DNA of 64,000 bases from an uncultured Alistipes sp. (GCA_910587675.1 CAJUMU010000009.1:1-64000); one strand, 5' to 3'. Positions 1 to 10,062 are shown, counted from the first letter of the stretch. Translations and numbers: made by a program. Notes: generated by a model from the sequence alone, not told the origin.

Positions 1-75
1 CGGGCCGCAGCCTCGGCGCGCGGAGGCCCGCTGCTCACTCACGTTCGCAAGCGTTCTCCGCAGGCTGCGCCCGAA
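1..75. repeat. palindromic intergenic repeat, family R1
   Basis: GCAGCCT at 7-13 is mirrored by AGGCTGC at 62-68. An inner hairpin pairs GCCTC (10-14) with GAGGC (23-27), and CGGGCC (1-6) can pair with GGCCCG (25-30). The same layout occurs at 7178-7250 and 14566-14625. No gene is visible in 1-157. Confidence 0.6.
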
Positions 76-157
76 TATCGATGCACTTTTCATAAAACAG
101 GCGTTACGCCTGCGCGCAGCCCGCCGCCGCCGTCGGGCGACAGTCCTCCGAAAAAAA

Positions 158-1318
158 CTATTTCTTTTTGAAGCAGTCGGCGGCGCGCATCGTCTCCTTG
201 GGCGAGGGCGAATAGATGCCGAAGACGAGTTTGTATTCGGGTTCCATCGTGGTGAGATTCACCGACGATCCGATGATGCCCAGAACCCCGTTCTTGGCCA
301 CTTTCTGGCCTTTCTGCACGCTCGTGCGTTCGAGATTGGCGTAGGAGGTGATGTATTCGCCGTGCGCGACGAAGACGTCGTATTTGCCCGAGATGCGGTT
401 GCGGCGGACCTCCACCACTTTGCCTTCGTATATCGAACGCACCGACGCCCCTTTCGAGGCGACGATCTCGGCCATGTTGTCCTTGTATTTGCGCACGCGC
501 CCGCCGTCGACGGGCAGGTTGAGATTGGATGTCTTGCGCGAGAACGAAGCGCCCGCCGTGTTGCCCTTCGTGAGCTTGCGCAGGGCGTCGATGGCGGCGT
601 CGAGACGCTCCTCGCGGGCCATCTTCTCGCGCAGCGCGGCCTGCTCGCGGGTCGAGAGCTGCTTCATGGTCTTGCGGGCCGAGGCCACGTCGTGTTGCAG
701 CTTCTCGCGCTGCGACTCGGCGCTGCGCTGCACCGAATCGAGCGATATGCGCCTCTGCTCCAGCGTAGTCTGCTGCTCGGCGATGGCCGTGCCGAGCGAA
801 TCGATGCGCCGCATCTTATCGGCGCGCAGGGCGGCCACGGCGCGGATGTTCGATATGCGTCGCGCGGCGTCGGTGAAGTCGCGTGCCGAGAGCAGATAGG
901 TCGCGTAACTGTTCTGCCGATAGTTGCGGTAGGCCTCGCGCACCATCTCGGCATAGCGTTCGCGCTCGGTCACGAGGTCGTTGCGGGTCGTTGCGAGTAA
1001 TGAATCGTTGTGCGATATGTTGCTGCGGATGTCCGATATCTCGCGCTCGGTTTGCGAAAGGAGTCTGTTTCGCGAATCTATCTGGCGCGTGATGGATTGC
1101 ACGCGCTGCTGTGCCGACGACTTGTCGCGCTTGATGCCCGACAGCCGTTTCTCCTCGGCCGCGATCTCGCGTTCGAGTTCGGCGATCACGCGCCGCTGCT
1201 CCTCGATGCGCTGCGACTCGGTTTTCGATTTGCTCTGGGCATGAAGATCGCGCGCGGCGAAAGCGACGCAGGCCGTCGCGACGAACAGAAGGGTACGGAT
1301 GAATCTCTCGGTTTGCAT
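158..1318 (-). CDS. EnvC-like murein hydrolase activator with degenerate LytM domain
   Basis: 386-residue exported protein. A signal peptide (MQTERFIRTLLFVATACVAF, then about ten residues) precedes a long coiled coil rich in Glu, Arg and Gln (about residues 30-270) and a C-terminal LytM/M23 fold (about 285-375). This is the EnvC/NlpD plan, in which the LytM domain activates cell-wall amidases at division sites. The zinc-binding His-x(3)-Asp motif of active M23 enzymes is absent and the usual YAHL reads YANL, so it is probably a regulator and not a hydrolase. The open frame extends further upstream into the TPR gene, but I chose the ATG at 1318 because it begins the signal peptide. It follows the TPR gene by 23 bases and is probably cotranscribed. 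Confidence 0.85.
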   Translation of the reverse strand: MQTERFIRTLLFVATACVAFAARDLHAQSKSKTESQRIEEQRRVIAELEREIAAEEKRLSGIKRDKSSAQQRVQSITRQIDSRNRLLSQTEREISDIRSNISHNDSLLATTRNDLVTERERYAEMVREAYRNYRQNSYATYLLSARDFTDAARRISNIRAVAALRADKMRRIDSLGTAIAEQQTTLEQRRISLDSVQRSAESQREKLQHDVASARKTMKQLSTREQAALREKMAREERLDAAIDALRKLTKGNTAGASFSRKTSNLNLPVDGGRVRKYKDNMAEIVASKGASVRSIYEGKVVEVRRNRISGKYDVFVAHGEYITSYANLERTSVQKGQKVAKNGVLGIIGSSVNLTTMEPEYKLVFGIYSPSPKETMRAADCFKKK

Positions 1319-1341
1319 TTTAGGTCTCGGGTGGTGCGGGG

Positions 1342-3366
1342 TCACTCTTTTTTCTTGGCTCTCTTGGCTTTGCGGGGTTCGGGCGCGCCCTTGAGCTTCT
1401 CGATGCGGGCTTCGATCTCGGCCGCGTCGGCTCCGGCCTCCAGAGCCTTGCGCCAGTAGGTCTCGGCCATGAACTTCTCGCCCAACTCGTAGAGTATGTC
1501 GCCGTAATGGAGCGGCAGGGCCGCGCTGCCCGTGGTGTCGAGCGACAAGGCCTGACGCATGCTCTTGCGCGCCTCGTCGTAACGGCCGAGTTTGTAGAGG
1601 ATCCAAGCGTAAGTATCTATGAACGTGGCGTTGTTCTGCTCCAGCTCGATGGCGCGCGACGACATGGCGAGCGCGCGTTCCAGCTCGCGGTCCTCCTCGC
1701 TGAGGTAGTAGGCGTAATTGTTCAGCACCGAGGCGTTGTCGGCGCGGTAGGCGAGGGCCTTCTCGTATGCCTGATAGCAGCGTTTGGCGGCCGCTTTGGC
1801 GCTCATGCCGATCTTGGCGGGCGGAGCCGCGCTGTCGCGGCGCACGTCGCGGCCCGCGGCGGCCTCCGACATTTGGTGGTAGGTGTCGCCGATGAAACCC
1901 CACAACTGCCCGCGCAGCGAGTCGGTCGGCGACAGACGCAGAGCCTCGCCGAAAGTGTCGATCGCGCCCTTGTAGTCGCCCTTTACGAAGAGGCGGTTGG
2001 CCTTGCGGATGTAGAGCACGGGATCGTCGGGGAACAGCTCGACGGCGCGCTGTACGTATTTGTCGACCGAATCGGGACGCTCCAGATAGTTCTCGATGTC
2101 GATGACGGCCATATAATAATCCATCTGCGGCGGCTCGTCGGCGAGGTGGAGTTTGAAGTGCTGCAATGCGCTCTCCACGTTGCCGCCCGCCAGCAGGTGG
2201 TCGCCGTAAGCGTCGACGGCGCGTTTGTCGGAGGGGTAGCGGATGGCCAGAGTCGAGGCCAAGGCCCCTATGCGGAAAAAGTTCTCGCCATAAAACTTGC
2301 GGTCGGCGGTGAGGCGTTCGAAGAGGTCGATCTTACGGTCGAGCGGAAAATCGTCGAGGGCGAAGAGGCGTTTGAGCGTGGCGAGGTAGCCCGCCATGTC
2401 GCCCCGCTTCGAACAGAAGTCGGCATAGAGGGTCACGGCGTCGACGTCGGTGGAGTCCATCTCGATGGCGCGGCGCAGCGTGACGTCGGCCAGCGAGTCG
2501 CGGCCCGCGGCGGCATAGGCCTCGCCGAGCGAGAGGACGTTGCTCTGCTCGTAAGGCGCAGCCTCGACGGCTTGTCGAGCCTCGTCGATGGCGCGGTCGA
2601 ACTGCCGCGTGGAGATGAGAAGCATACGCTTCAGGTTGCTCAAGTAGTTGATCTTGCCGAAACGCATGTCGGCCGAGTCGAGTATGGTGATGGCCAGATA
2701 GGGCTGCCCTTTCTGTTGGTAGAGCATCGCCATGATGCGGTAGTTGTCGGGGTTGCGGCCGTCGATGCGCATCAGGCGGCGGTAGAGCGGCGCGGCCTCG
2801 TCGTAACGCCCCGCCACGATGAGCGTCTGGGCGTATAGGCTCGTGTACCAACGGCTCGTGGTGTCGGTGTCGTAGGCGCGGCGGGCGTATTCCACGGCAC
2901 GGACGGGATCGCTCTCCATGTATTGCGACGCCAGCTCGTACAACGCGGGCGCGAAGAGCGAATCTTCGTTCAGCGCCTCCTCGTAAAGCCGTCGCGACTC
3001 GGTGGAGTCGCCGTAAATCGCGGCGCGCTTCAGACCGTCGGTGAATTTGTAGAGGGCTTGCAGCGAGTCGGGGATGACCAATTTGGGCTTGGTGGCCCTC
3101 TCTTTGCCGCCCGAGGCGGTCGAATCTTCTTTCAGCGCATCGAGGTCGATACGCGCCGCGCCCGTCGCGGGAAGCCGTTTTTTACCGCGCAACTTGCGGA
3201 AAGGACGCTCGGGCACGCGCGCCGTATCGGTCGCGCCTACGGTGTCGGACGCGGGGCGCGGGCTCCTCGCGGGTGCGAGCATGCGCCCCGTGGCCATGAA
3301 TGCGCCGCAGAGCATGATCGCCGACACGAGGGTCGCGATTTTCGCGTATGTGTTTTTTCCGTTCAA
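1342..3366 (-). CDS. tetratricopeptide-repeat protein
   Basis: About 674 residues. A hydrophobic N-terminal segment (about 10-30) suggests export or membrane anchoring. The rest is a chain of TPR-like helical pairs with typical A-x-x-Y-x-x-A and Y-x-x-A-L spacing, for example RAVEYARRAYDTD, RAIDEARQAVE and KGAIDTFGEALRLSP, ending in a basic tail. TPR arrays are protein-docking scaffolds; the partner cannot be read from sequence. No in-frame ATG is well placed. The frame opens with TTG at 3366, 55 bases after the pheS stop, so the exact start is uncertain. It lies between pheS and the EnvC-like gene on the same strand. Confidence 0.8.
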   Translation of the reverse strand: MNGKNTYAKIATLVSAIMLCGAFMATGRMLAPARSPRPASDTVGATDTARVPERPFRKLRGKKRLPATGAARIDLDALKEDSTASGGKERATKPKLVIPDSLQALYKFTDGLKRAAIYGDSTESRRLYEEALNEDSLFAPALYELASQYMESDPVRAVEYARRAYDTDTTSRWYTSLYAQTLIVAGRYDEAAPLYRRLMRIDGRNPDNYRIMAMLYQQKGQPYLAITILDSADMRFGKINYLSNLKRMLLISTRQFDRAIDEARQAVEAAPYEQSNVLSLGEAYAAAGRDSLADVTLRRAIEMDSTDVDAVTLYADFCSKRGDMAGYLATLKRLFALDDFPLDRKIDLFERLTADRKFYGENFFRIGALASTLAIRYPSDKRAVDAYGDHLLAGGNVESALQHFKLHLADEPPQMDYYMAVIDIENYLERPDSVDKYVQRAVELFPDDPVLYIRKANRLFVKGDYKGAIDTFGEALRLSPTDSLRGQLWGFIGDTYHQMSEAAAGRDVRRDSAAPPAKIGMSAKAAAKRCYQAYEKALAYRADNASVLNNYAYYLSEEDRELERALAMSSRAIELEQNNATFIDTYAWILYKLGRYDEARKSMRQALSLDTTGSAALPLHYGDILYELGEKFMAETYWRKALEAGADAAEIEARIEKLKGAPEPRKAKRAKKKE

Positions 3367-3391
3367 AGCATTCGTTTCATTGGTTTGCTTC

Positions 3392-3421
3392 GGCGGGCTG
3401 CGGTCCGAGGACCGACCCGCC
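3392..3421. repeat. nested hairpin between pheS and TPR gene
   Basis: GGCGGG at 3392-3397 pairs with CCCGCC at 3416-3421 around an inner CGGTCC (3401-3406)/GGACCG (3409-3414) stem. There is no T tract on the minus strand, so it does not look like an intrinsic terminator. It may be an mRNA processing or stability element, or another intergenic palindrome. Confidence 0.5.
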
Positions 3422-4447
<1,026 letters not shown>

Positions 4448-4453
4448 CGCTAT

Positions 4454-4484
4454 TTTGCAATTTTATATATTTTCGATAAATTTG
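4454..4484 (+). promoter_or_regulatory. Bacteroidota-type promoter for the patatin gene
   Basis: TTTG at 4454-4457 and TAAATTTG at 4477-4484 are separated by 19 bases, a full match to the Bacteroidota -33/-7 consensus. A perfect palindrome, GCCTGCATGCAGGC (4487-4500), covers the expected transcription start and could be an operator. Confidence 0.6.
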
Positions 4485-4508
4485 TTGCCTGCATGCAGGC
4501 ATCACGCG

Positions 4509-4516
4509 CAAAGTTA
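4509..4516 (-). promoter_or_regulatory. possible -7 box of pheS promoter
   Basis: On the minus strand this reads TAACTTTG, a perfect TAnnTTTG, about 60 bases before the pheS ATG. No clear -33 TTTG is visible, so support is partial. It overlaps the leader of the divergent patatin gene. Confidence 0.4.
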
Positions 4517-4525
4517 CTCAAAAAT

Positions 4526-7063
4526 ATGAAAACAGCCCGATTTTTAACGCTATTTATCGCCTTGTCGTTCGCGGCGGCGGCATTTTCGCGGCCCGCGCTC
4601 CCGTGCGCCGCAACTCCGAATGCGGCCGATACGTCGCGGACAATGGTCGACACGGTGCGTCGCGAATCGGCCTCGAAGGAGACAAGGCGCGAAGTGCGCC
4701 GCGCGGCGCGGGCCGAGGCCGATTCGATAGCGGCCCTGCGCAAGGCTGCCAATGAGGAGGGCATCGACCCTGTGCGCATCGTCACCGACAGCGCGGCGAC
4801 GGCTCCCGTGTCGGGCAAAATAGGTCTCGTGCTGGCGGGCGGCGGCGCCAAGGGACTCTACCACATAGGCGTCATACGCGCTCTGGAGCAGAACGGCATC
4901 CCGATCGATTACGTGTCGGGCACCTCGATGGGCGCCATCATCGCGGCGTTGTACGCCTCGGGATACAGCGCCGACGAGATGACCGCCATAGTGACCTCGG
5001 GTGATGTGGAGCAATGGGTGTCGGGCCGCATCGACGACAAATACCGCTTCTACTACAACGACCGCACCGACTCGCCCGCCATGCTCTCGGTCTATGCCGA
5101 GATAAAGCGCGACTCGCTGCGCAACAAGAACTCCATGAGCCTCGCGCTGCCCCACGCCTTCGTCAACACGGCGCAGATCGACATGGCCCTCACGGAGTTG
5201 TTCGCTTCGGCCTCGGCGGCGTGCGGCGGCGATTTCGACCGTTTGATGGTGCCGTTCCGCTGCATCGCCACCGACATGAACAGCCACACCGCCGTGGAGT
5301 TCAGCGGCGGCGACCTGCCCTTCGCCGTGCGCGCCTCGATGTCCTATCCGCTGGTGTTCCGCCCCGTCACCGACGCCGAGGGGCGCGTGCTGGTCGACGG
5401 AGGGTGTTACAACAACTTTCCGTGGCAGCCCTTGGTGGAGGAGTTCCGCCCCGACTTCCTGATCGGGTCGCAGTGCGTGGACGACGACGAACCCGTCACG
5501 CAGGAGTCGTCGGTGGAGGCTCAGGTGATGGCTCTGGTCACCATGCCCACCGATTACGTGCTGCCCGAGAAGAACAGCCTGCTCATAAAACGCAAAGTGA
5601 ACGCGGGTCTGCTCGACTTCGCGGGAGGCCTGCAAACCGTCGAACAGGGTTACGAGGACGCCATGAAGGCGGTGCCCGAGCTGCTGCGACGCATCGCCGC
5701 GCGACGTCCGCCCGCCGAGGCGGCCGCGATGCGCCGCGCGTTCCGCGACCGCTGTCCCGATCTCGACTTCGGACGCTTCGAACTCGAAGGGCTCCGCCCG
5801 CGCCAGCGATATTACGCCCGCACGTTCATGCACTTCGACGAGCCGTCGCCCGACACGCTGCGCAACGGCAACCTCTCGTTCGACGAGGTGCGCGAACGCT
5901 ATTTCAGCCTCATGGCCACCGACGAATTCACCTCGACGGCGTTCCCCGAGGTGCGTTACGACTCCCTGCGCCGCGACTTCGGCATCACGTTCAACCTCAG
6001 TACCAAACCTCGGTTCCGCTTCTCGGTGGGAGGAAACATATCCTCCACGGCCTTCAATCAGGCCTACTTGGGCTTCAACTCCTTCTCGGTGGGACGCACC
6101 GCGCAGTTCGCGTACGGCGATCTGTTCCTCGGGCCCGTGTCGTCGATGGGGCGTTTCGGCGGCCGCACGGTGATTCTGAGCCGCACGCCCATGTATCTCG
6201 ACTACTCGCTCACGCTCCAGCGCATGAGCACACTCCACGGATCGTTCGGCAACGTAACCCCCGCGAGCGGAGCCGTCGAGGCGCGTACCGACGAGATCTT
6301 CGCGCACGTCGCCTTCGGCACGGCCCTCACGCGAAAGAGCTATTTCGAGGCGGGGGTGAACACGGGCTTCAACTTCTACTCCTACGAAGATTATTACGAC
6401 AACGAGGGCGATCCCCACGCCCACGACCGATTCCGCTATGCGGCGGCCCGCGCCGCGCTGGAGCGCAGCACGCTCGACAAGATAATGTATCCCACCTCGG
6501 GATCGAAGATAACCCTCTCGGCCATAGCGGTTCACGGCCGCGACAGTTACGAGAGCGAGATCCTGCGCCCCTTGGGCAAGCGCGAACACGCTCTGCGTTC
6601 GTGGGTCGGGGCCAAGGCGCAATGGGAACACTACCCGAGCGACTGGCGGCGTTCGTGGTTCTCGCTGGGTTATACGCTCGAAGCGGTCTACACCACCCAT
6701 CCGCAGTTTTACAGCCCCATGGCCACCATGCTCTCGTCGCCGCGCTATACCCCCACGCCCCACGCCAAAATGATATACATGCCCGAGTACGCCGCCGACC
6801 GTTACGCCGCCGCGGGGATCATGCCGACGGTGGAGCTGGTGCGCAGTTTCTACCTCCGAGCGGGATTTTACGCCATGCTGCGCGACCCGATCGAGCGTAA
6901 TGACTACATGCGCTACATAACCGATCTGTCGCTGGTCTACCACACTCGCATCGGCCCGCTCAGTCTGTCGCTCACCAAATACGACTTCGATTCGTGGGAC
7001 AACTGCTACGTGACGTTCAATTTCGGATACGCGATTTTCGGCCGCAAGGGGTTGTATTATTAG
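4526..7063 (+). CDS. patatin-like phospholipase with C-terminal outer-membrane beta barrel
   Basis: 845 residues. Signal peptide at 1-22. The patatin domain (about 95-330) has the oxyanion loop GGGAKG (105-110), nucleophile Ser134 in GTSMG and catalytic Asp291 in DGG, so the Ser-Asp dyad is intact. A POTRA-like linker follows, then a BamA/Omp85-type barrel (about 480-845) of alternating aromatic strands ending in Tyr. This matches the patatin/Omp85 fusions related to type Vd proteins. It probably acts as a lipase at the outer membrane; whether the patatin part stays periplasmic or reaches the surface is unknown. The open frame runs far upstream antisense to pheS, but the ATG at 4526 opens the signal peptide and fits the promoter. 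Confidence 0.9.
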   Translation: MKTARFLTLFIALSFAAAAFSRPALPCAATPNAADTSRTMVDTVRRESASKETRREVRRAARAEADSIAALRKAANEEGIDPVRIVTDSAATAPVSGKIGLVLAGGGAKGLYHIGVIRALEQNGIPIDYVSGTSMGAIIAALYASGYSADEMTAIVTSGDVEQWVSGRIDDKYRFYYNDRTDSPAMLSVYAEIKRDSLRNKNSMSLALPHAFVNTAQIDMALTELFASASAACGGDFDRLMVPFRCIATDMNSHTAVEFSGGDLPFAVRASMSYPLVFRPVTDAEGRVLVDGGCYNNFPWQPLVEEFRPDFLIGSQCVDDDEPVTQESSVEAQVMALVTMPTDYVLPEKNSLLIKRKVNAGLLDFAGGLQTVEQGYEDAMKAVPELLRRIAARRPPAEAAAMRRAFRDRCPDLDFGRFELEGLRPRQRYYARTFMHFDEPSPDTLRNGNLSFDEVRERYFSLMATDEFTSTAFPEVRYDSLRRDFGITFNLSTKPRFRFSVGGNISSTAFNQAYLGFNSFSVGRTAQFAYGDLFLGPVSSMGRFGGRTVILSRTPMYLDYSLTLQRMSTLHGSFGNVTPASGAVEARTDEIFAHVAFGTALTRKSYFEAGVNTGFNFYSYEDYYDNEGDPHAHDRFRYAAARAALERSTLDKIMYPTSGSKITLSAIAVHGRDSYESEILRPLGKREHALRSWVGAKAQWEHYPSDWRRSWFSLGYTLEAVYTTHPQFYSPMATMLSSPRYTPTPHAKMIYMPEYAADRYAAAGIMPTVELVRSFYLRAGFYAMLRDPIERNDYMRYITDLSLVYHTRIGPLSLSLTKYDFDSWDNCYVTFNFGYAIFGRKGLYY

Positions 7064-7084
7064 AATATATTCGGGCGGCAGCCT

Positions 7085-7117
7085 GCAGTCCGCCGCGGTG
7101 GGGCGGCGGCGAACTGC
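7085..7117 (-). repeat. partial R2 palindrome
   Basis: The segment begins GCAGTCCGCCG and ends GGCGGCGAACTGC, the reverse of the central hairpin seen in the R2 copies at 31060 and 63371. Confidence 0.5.
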
Positions 7118-7177
7118 GCGGTTCGAAGAACCGCAATAATTCACATGCGCCGGCAAAATGCGGTTCGCAGAACCGTG

Positions 7178-7250
7178 CGGGCCGCAGCCTTCGCCTCGCG
7201 GAGGCCCGCTATTCGCATAGCTCATTCACGCGGTCTCCGCAGGCTGCGAC
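7178..7250. repeat. palindromic repeat, family R1
   Basis: GCAGCCT (7184-7190) is mirrored by AGGCTGC (7241-7247), with an inner GCCTC/GAGGC-type hairpin. The architecture and much of the sequence match the element at 1-75. Confidence 0.65.
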
Positions 7251-7500
7251 CCTCGCAGTAGCCGAAGATAAGTTTTGAGAGATTATTTTATGCAATCTTT
7301 TGACGTCAAAAGGTTGCGCCAACCGACGCCAAGCCGAGGGCAATCATGCTTGCATGAATTGCCGAGGCGCGAAGGAGGAAAACAAGCGCAGCGCAGTTAA
7401 AAGCCGCCGCGGTGAAACGATTTCGGAGTCGGTCTTGCGCTTTCGCTAAATCGGATGCCTGCGGCACTTTTGAAGCAATCAAAAGTTCGCTTCGCAGACG

Positions 7501-7561
7501 TTTTCTCGCCTCGGCATAGCTCGAACAAGTTCGGCTCTGCACTCGGCTTATCGAAAATGTT
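7501..7561 (+). repeat. 61-base dispersed repeat, copy 1
   Basis: This is identical over 61 bases to 7627-7687 and nearly identical (three differences) to the reverse complement of 51396-51456. It begins TTTTCTCGCCTCGGC and ends CGAAAATGTT. Confidence 0.85.
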
Positions 7562-7626
7562 CTCCGATTTTTAACGCTCCGTCGCCGCGACCGCCCTTTA
7601 TCCGAAATCGTTCGCTTACGCAGTCA

Positions 7627-7687
7627 TTTTCTCGCCTCGGCATAGCTCGAACAAGTTCGGCTCTGCACTCGGCTTATCGAAAATGTT
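7627..7687 (+). repeat. 61-base dispersed repeat, copy 2
   Basis: Direct repeat of 7501-7561, starting 126 bases downstream of it. The 65 bases between the copies are not repeated. Confidence 0.85.
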
Positions 7688-7836
7688 CCTGCCGCGGAAT
7701 AGGCTGACGCACGTGAATTGTCGACAAAACCTATCTTCGGCGGCGGAAGCCCTCCGAAAAATCGAATTAAAAACGTCATATTCCGACCTTATTTTTCGTT
7801 TATGCGCGCTTTATACCCAAAAAATGGGGCGCGACT

Positions 7837-7867
7837 CTTGCGTATTGAAAAACTTTTCGTAACTTTA
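7837..7867 (+). promoter_or_regulatory. probable promoter of the EF-G2 gene
   Basis: TTG at 7838-7840 and TAACTTTA at 7860-7867 are 19 bases apart, one mismatch from TAnnTTTG. The leader to the ATG at 7909 is about 40 bases. Confidence 0.5.
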
Positions 7868-7908
7868 TAAATCGAACGCAAACAGTAAAACCTAAAACTT
7901 CACGGAAT

Positions 7909-10062
7909 ATGAAAAATTATTCAGCTAAAGAGATCAAGAACATCGTTCTCATCGGCGCGCCCGGCACGGGAAAAACTACCCTTGCCGAAGCGATGGCCTT
8001 CGAGGGTAAGGTCATCGACCGCAGGGGTAGTATCGAGACGAACAACACGCTCTCGGACAATACGGACATCGAGCACGAATACAAGCGTTCGATATATTCC
8101 ACCATCCTCTTCACCGAATTCATGGGCCGCAAGCTCAACATCATCGACTGCCCGGGTTCGGACGATTTCTGCGGCAACCTCTTCTCGGCCTTCAAGGTCG
8201 GCGACGTGGGCGTCATGGTGATGAACGCCCAGAGCGGCTGGGAGGTGGGCGACGAGATACAGTCGCGTTACGCCCGCATACTCAACAAACCGTTGATCGG
8301 CGTGGTCAACCAGCTCGATGGCGACAAGGCCAACTACGAAGCCATGCTGGAGGGTATCCGCGCCGCGTCGCCCGTGAAACCCGTCATAGTGCAGTACCCC
8401 GTGCAGCAGGGCGCGGCATTCGACTCGTTCATCGACGTGCTGATGATGAAGATGTACCGCTTCACCGACGACAACGGCTCGCGCGAGGAGCTGGAGATCC
8501 CCGCCGAGGAGCTGGACCGCGCCAAGGAGCTGAATCAGGAGCTTACCGAGGCCGCCGCGGTGTACGACGACGCCTTGATGGAGCTCTATTTCGAGAAGGG
8601 AACGCTCACGCAGGACGATATCCGCGCGGGACTGAAGCTGGGCGTGGCCAAACGCGACGTGATGCCCATCTTCTGTTGCAGCGGCAAACGCGACATAGGC
8701 ACCAAACGTTTGATGGAGTTCATCATCAACGTGGCCCCGGGTCCGCTCAAGGCTCCCAATTTCCTAACCACCGAAGGCGAGGAGTTGCCCGCCGACGAGA
8801 CGCAGCCCGCCGTGGCGTTCGTATTCAAGAGCCAGTTGGAGCAGCATATAGGCGAAATATCGTACTTCCGCGTCATACGCGGCAAGATAACCGAGGGCAC
8901 GGAGCTGGTCAACAGCCGCACGGGCAACAAGGAGAAGCTGTCGCAGCTCTTCGCCGTGGCGGGCAAGAACCGCATAAAAGTGACGGAGCTGTCGGCGGGC
9001 GACATTGGCTGCACCGTTAAGCTCAAGGGTACGCGCACCAACGACACTCTCGCGGCCGTGTCGGCGCCCGTCACGGTGGAGCCGATCGAATTCCCCGAGC
9101 CGCGCTACCGCGCCGCGGTGAAGGCCAAGGAGCAGGGCGACGAGGAGAAGTTAGGCAAGCTGCTCAACGACGCCAAGTACGAGGATCCCACCATTCTGGT
9201 GGCCTACTCGAAAGAGCTGAAACAGACCATCATTCAGGGTCAGGGCGAACACCACCTCAATATCCTCAAGAGCCGTCTGGCATCGGAGAACAAGGTGGAT
9301 ATCGAGTACTTCGCGCCCAAGATCCCCTATCGCGAGACCATCACCAAGGTGGCGCAGGCCGACTACCGCCACAAGAAACAATCGGGCGGCGCGGGCCAGT
9401 TCGGCGAGGTTCACATGGTAATCGAGCCTTATGCCGAGGGCATGCCCGAACCGTCGCGCTACAAGATAAACGGCAAGGATATCACGGTAAATATTAAGGG
9501 TAAGGAGGAGTACGACCTCGAGTGGGGCGGCAAACTCCAATTCTACAACTCGATCGTCGGCGGCGCCATCGACGCGCGTTTCATGCCCGCCATCCTGAAG
9601 GGCGTGATGGAGAAGATGGATCAAGGTCCGCTCACGGGATCGTACGCCCGCGACATACGCGTCATAATATACGACGGCAAGATGCACCCCGTGGATTCGA
9701 ACGAGATCTCGTTCAAGCTGGCCGCGCGCAACGCGTTCAAGGAGGCGTTCCGCAACGCGGGTCCCAAGATAATGGAGCCTATCTATTCGGTCGAGGTGCT
9801 TACCCCCAGCGAGTATATGGGCGCCGTGATGAGCGATTTGCAGAACCGCCGCGCGATGATTATGGGCATGGAGTCCGACAAGGGCTTCGACCGTCTGAAC
9901 GCGCGCGTGCCTCTGGCCGAACTCTACCGCTATTCGACGTCGCTGTCGTCGCTCACTTCGGGCGCGGCGACCTACACCATGCAGTTCGCGTCGTACGAGC
10001 AAGTTCCCGCCGACGTGCAGGACAAGCTCCTGAAGGCCTACACCGACACCGACGAGGAGTAA
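7909..10062 (+). CDS. fusA2: elongation factor G paralogue (EF-G2 type, GTPase residues degenerate)
   Basis: 717 residues with all EF-G domains: G domain (1-280), domain II (about 305-390), III, IV (about 455-600) and V (about 610-700). It should bind the ribosome A site and promote translocation. The P-loop GAPGTGKTT (16-24) is intact. In the switch II motif the catalytic His is Ser84 (DCPGS at 80-84), the NKxD motif reads NQLD (134-137), and the switch I RGIT segment reads RSIY. A Bacteroides EF-G2 that translocates without GTP hydrolysis has been reported; this protein fits that class. The housekeeping EF-G is not in the window. A terminator follows at once, so it is a single-gene unit. 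Confidence 0.9.
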   Translation: MKNYSAKEIKNIVLIGAPGTGKTTLAEAMAFEGKVIDRRGSIETNNTLSDNTDIEHEYKRSIYSTILFTEFMGRKLNIIDCPGSDDFCGNLFSAFKVGDVGVMVMNAQSGWEVGDEIQSRYARILNKPLIGVVNQLDGDKANYEAMLEGIRAASPVKPVIVQYPVQQGAAFDSFIDVLMMKMYRFTDDNGSREELEIPAEELDRAKELNQELTEAAAVYDDALMELYFEKGTLTQDDIRAGLKLGVAKRDVMPIFCCSGKRDIGTKRLMEFIINVAPGPLKAPNFLTTEGEELPADETQPAVAFVFKSQLEQHIGEISYFRVIRGKITEGTELVNSRTGNKEKLSQLFAVAGKNRIKVTELSAGDIGCTVKLKGTRTNDTLAAVSAPVTVEPIEFPEPRYRAAVKAKEQGDEEKLGKLLNDAKYEDPTILVAYSKELKQTIIQGQGEHHLNILKSRLASENKVDIEYFAPKIPYRETITKVAQADYRHKKQSGGAGQFGEVHMVIEPYAEGMPEPSRYKINGKDITVNIKGKEEYDLEWGGKLQFYNSIVGGAIDARFMPAILKGVMEKMDQGPLTGSYARDIRVIIYDGKMHPVDSNEISFKLAARNAFKEAFRNAGPKIMEPIYSVEVLTPSEYMGAVMSDLQNRRAMIMGMESDKGFDRLNARVPLAELYRYSTSLSSLTSGAATYTMQFASYEQVPADVQDKLLKAYTDTDEE

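Larger units (their letters stand above)
7064..7836. other. gene-free palindrome-rich island
   Basis: No plausible gene is visible between the patatin gene and EF-G2. The stretch holds hairpins CGGTTC-N3-GAACCG at 7119-7133 and 7161-7175 with different loops, an R1 element, a partial R2 element, the 16-base perfect palindrome CTTTTGACGTCAAAAG at 7297-7312, an imperfect hairpin at about 7340-7365, ACTTTTGA/TCAAAAGT at 7466-7486, and two direct copies of a 61-base repeat. It looks like an accumulation site for intergenic repeats. Confidence 0.7.

Noticed and set aside
4550..7225. 891-residue open frame antisense to the patatin gene
   Set aside because: It is Arg/His/Gly-rich without any recognisable domain, a typical shadow frame in GC-rich DNA; the plus strand has a complete patatin-barrel protein.
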